Shown in pieces: positions 56,299 through 56,378 of a stretch of DNA of 56,378 nt (position 1 is the first letter of the stretch; each line of letters opens with the position of its first letter). The notes beneath the pieces were generated by a model, which did no database searches, had not been told where the DNA came from, and was given only the letters and a program-made list of their open reading frames with translations. This DNA comes from Hofstenia miamia. Its lineage: Eukaryota > Xenacoelomorpha > Acoela. The stretch lies in the NCBI GenBank assembly GCA_004352715.1, contig SCFE01000013.1, positions 52,337-108,714 of the forward strand, written 5' to 3'. The position numbers and the translations under genes were made by a program.

Positions 56299-56378
56299 AT
56301 GCAAGAGACTATTTATCTTACTCAGATGGAAAAATGGAAAAGGCCTTAAAAAACACCCCATTTAACTATATTTACATA

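Larger units (their letters stand above)
54243..56378 (+). mobile_element. CR1/L2-like LINE, 5' part (SGNH ORF1, 2A-like motif, AP endonuclease), cut by window end
   Basis: The order is a short N-terminal reading frame, a broken SGNH-esterase ORF1 with a 159-N gap, a 2A-like motif in frame with ORF1, and an apurinic-type endonuclease domain. This is the architecture of CR1/L2-clade elements with an esterase ORF1. The reverse transcriptase should follow beyond 56378. Coding sequence here is less AT-rich than its surroundings. Two frameshifts in the endonuclease make this copy non-autonomous. Confidence 0.85.

Overview
This window looks like nuclear DNA from an AT-rich invertebrate animal, possibly an aquatic one. 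It is dominated by transposable elements. The element types present (P-superfamily/THAP, Tc1-mariner, hAT, Ty3/Gypsy, Penelope-like and several non-LTR lineages) are all eukaryotic. Candidate exons have GT-AG splice signals, and nothing resembles a bacterial operon or ribosome-binding site. The combination would suit a cnidarian, mollusc or similar genome, but I cannot fix the taxon. No intact host gene, tRNA, rRNA or CRISPR array was found.

Layout. 0-4.6 kb: a non-LTR reverse transcriptase fragment, a 1000-N gap, a frameshifted P-type transposase (1801-3794) and an array of short terminal-like repeats (4388-4583). 4.7-7.3 kb: a second P-superfamily element with inverted repeats of more than 300 bp, a broken THAP exon and a transposase C-terminus. 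7.3-12 kb: AT-rich DNA with a few unrecognised minus-strand exon-like ORFs. 12.1-13.5 kb: three short hAT-type MITEs. 16.2-17.9 kb: a deleted Ty3/Gypsy element with about 160 bp LTRs. 17.9-18.7 kb: two Penelope-like 3' ends arranged as an inverted repeat. 19.5-21.4 kb: a complete-ended Tc1-like element with a dead transposase, followed by a second, inverted array of the same short repeats.

23.5-26.6 kb: a possible exon, a MITE-like element and a LINE reverse transcriptase remnant. 27.2-30.7 kb: a 1.7 kb segment present twice and apparently identical, joined at an (AT)n tract and an N. 30.7-35.8 kb: a long, broken, A/C-rich plus-strand coding region that I could not assign, interrupted by an hAT element with a clean 8-bp target duplication. 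36.3-36.9 kb: a mariner deletion derivative that keeps only its DNA-binding domain. 36.9-37.6 kb: one good and one weak candidate host exon on the minus strand.

38-53 kb: mostly non-coding DNA with an hAT-like element (43.1-44.9 kb), a diverged inverted copy of the 27 kb repeat, and two further LINE reverse transcriptase remnants. 53.8-54.2 kb: a Penelope-like reverse transcriptase fragment. 54.2-56.4 kb: the 5' part of a CR1/L2-like LINE encoding an SGNH-esterase ORF1, a 2A-like motif and an AP-endonuclease domain, cut off by the window end. The genes do not form a pathway. The window records successive, nested insertions and their decay.
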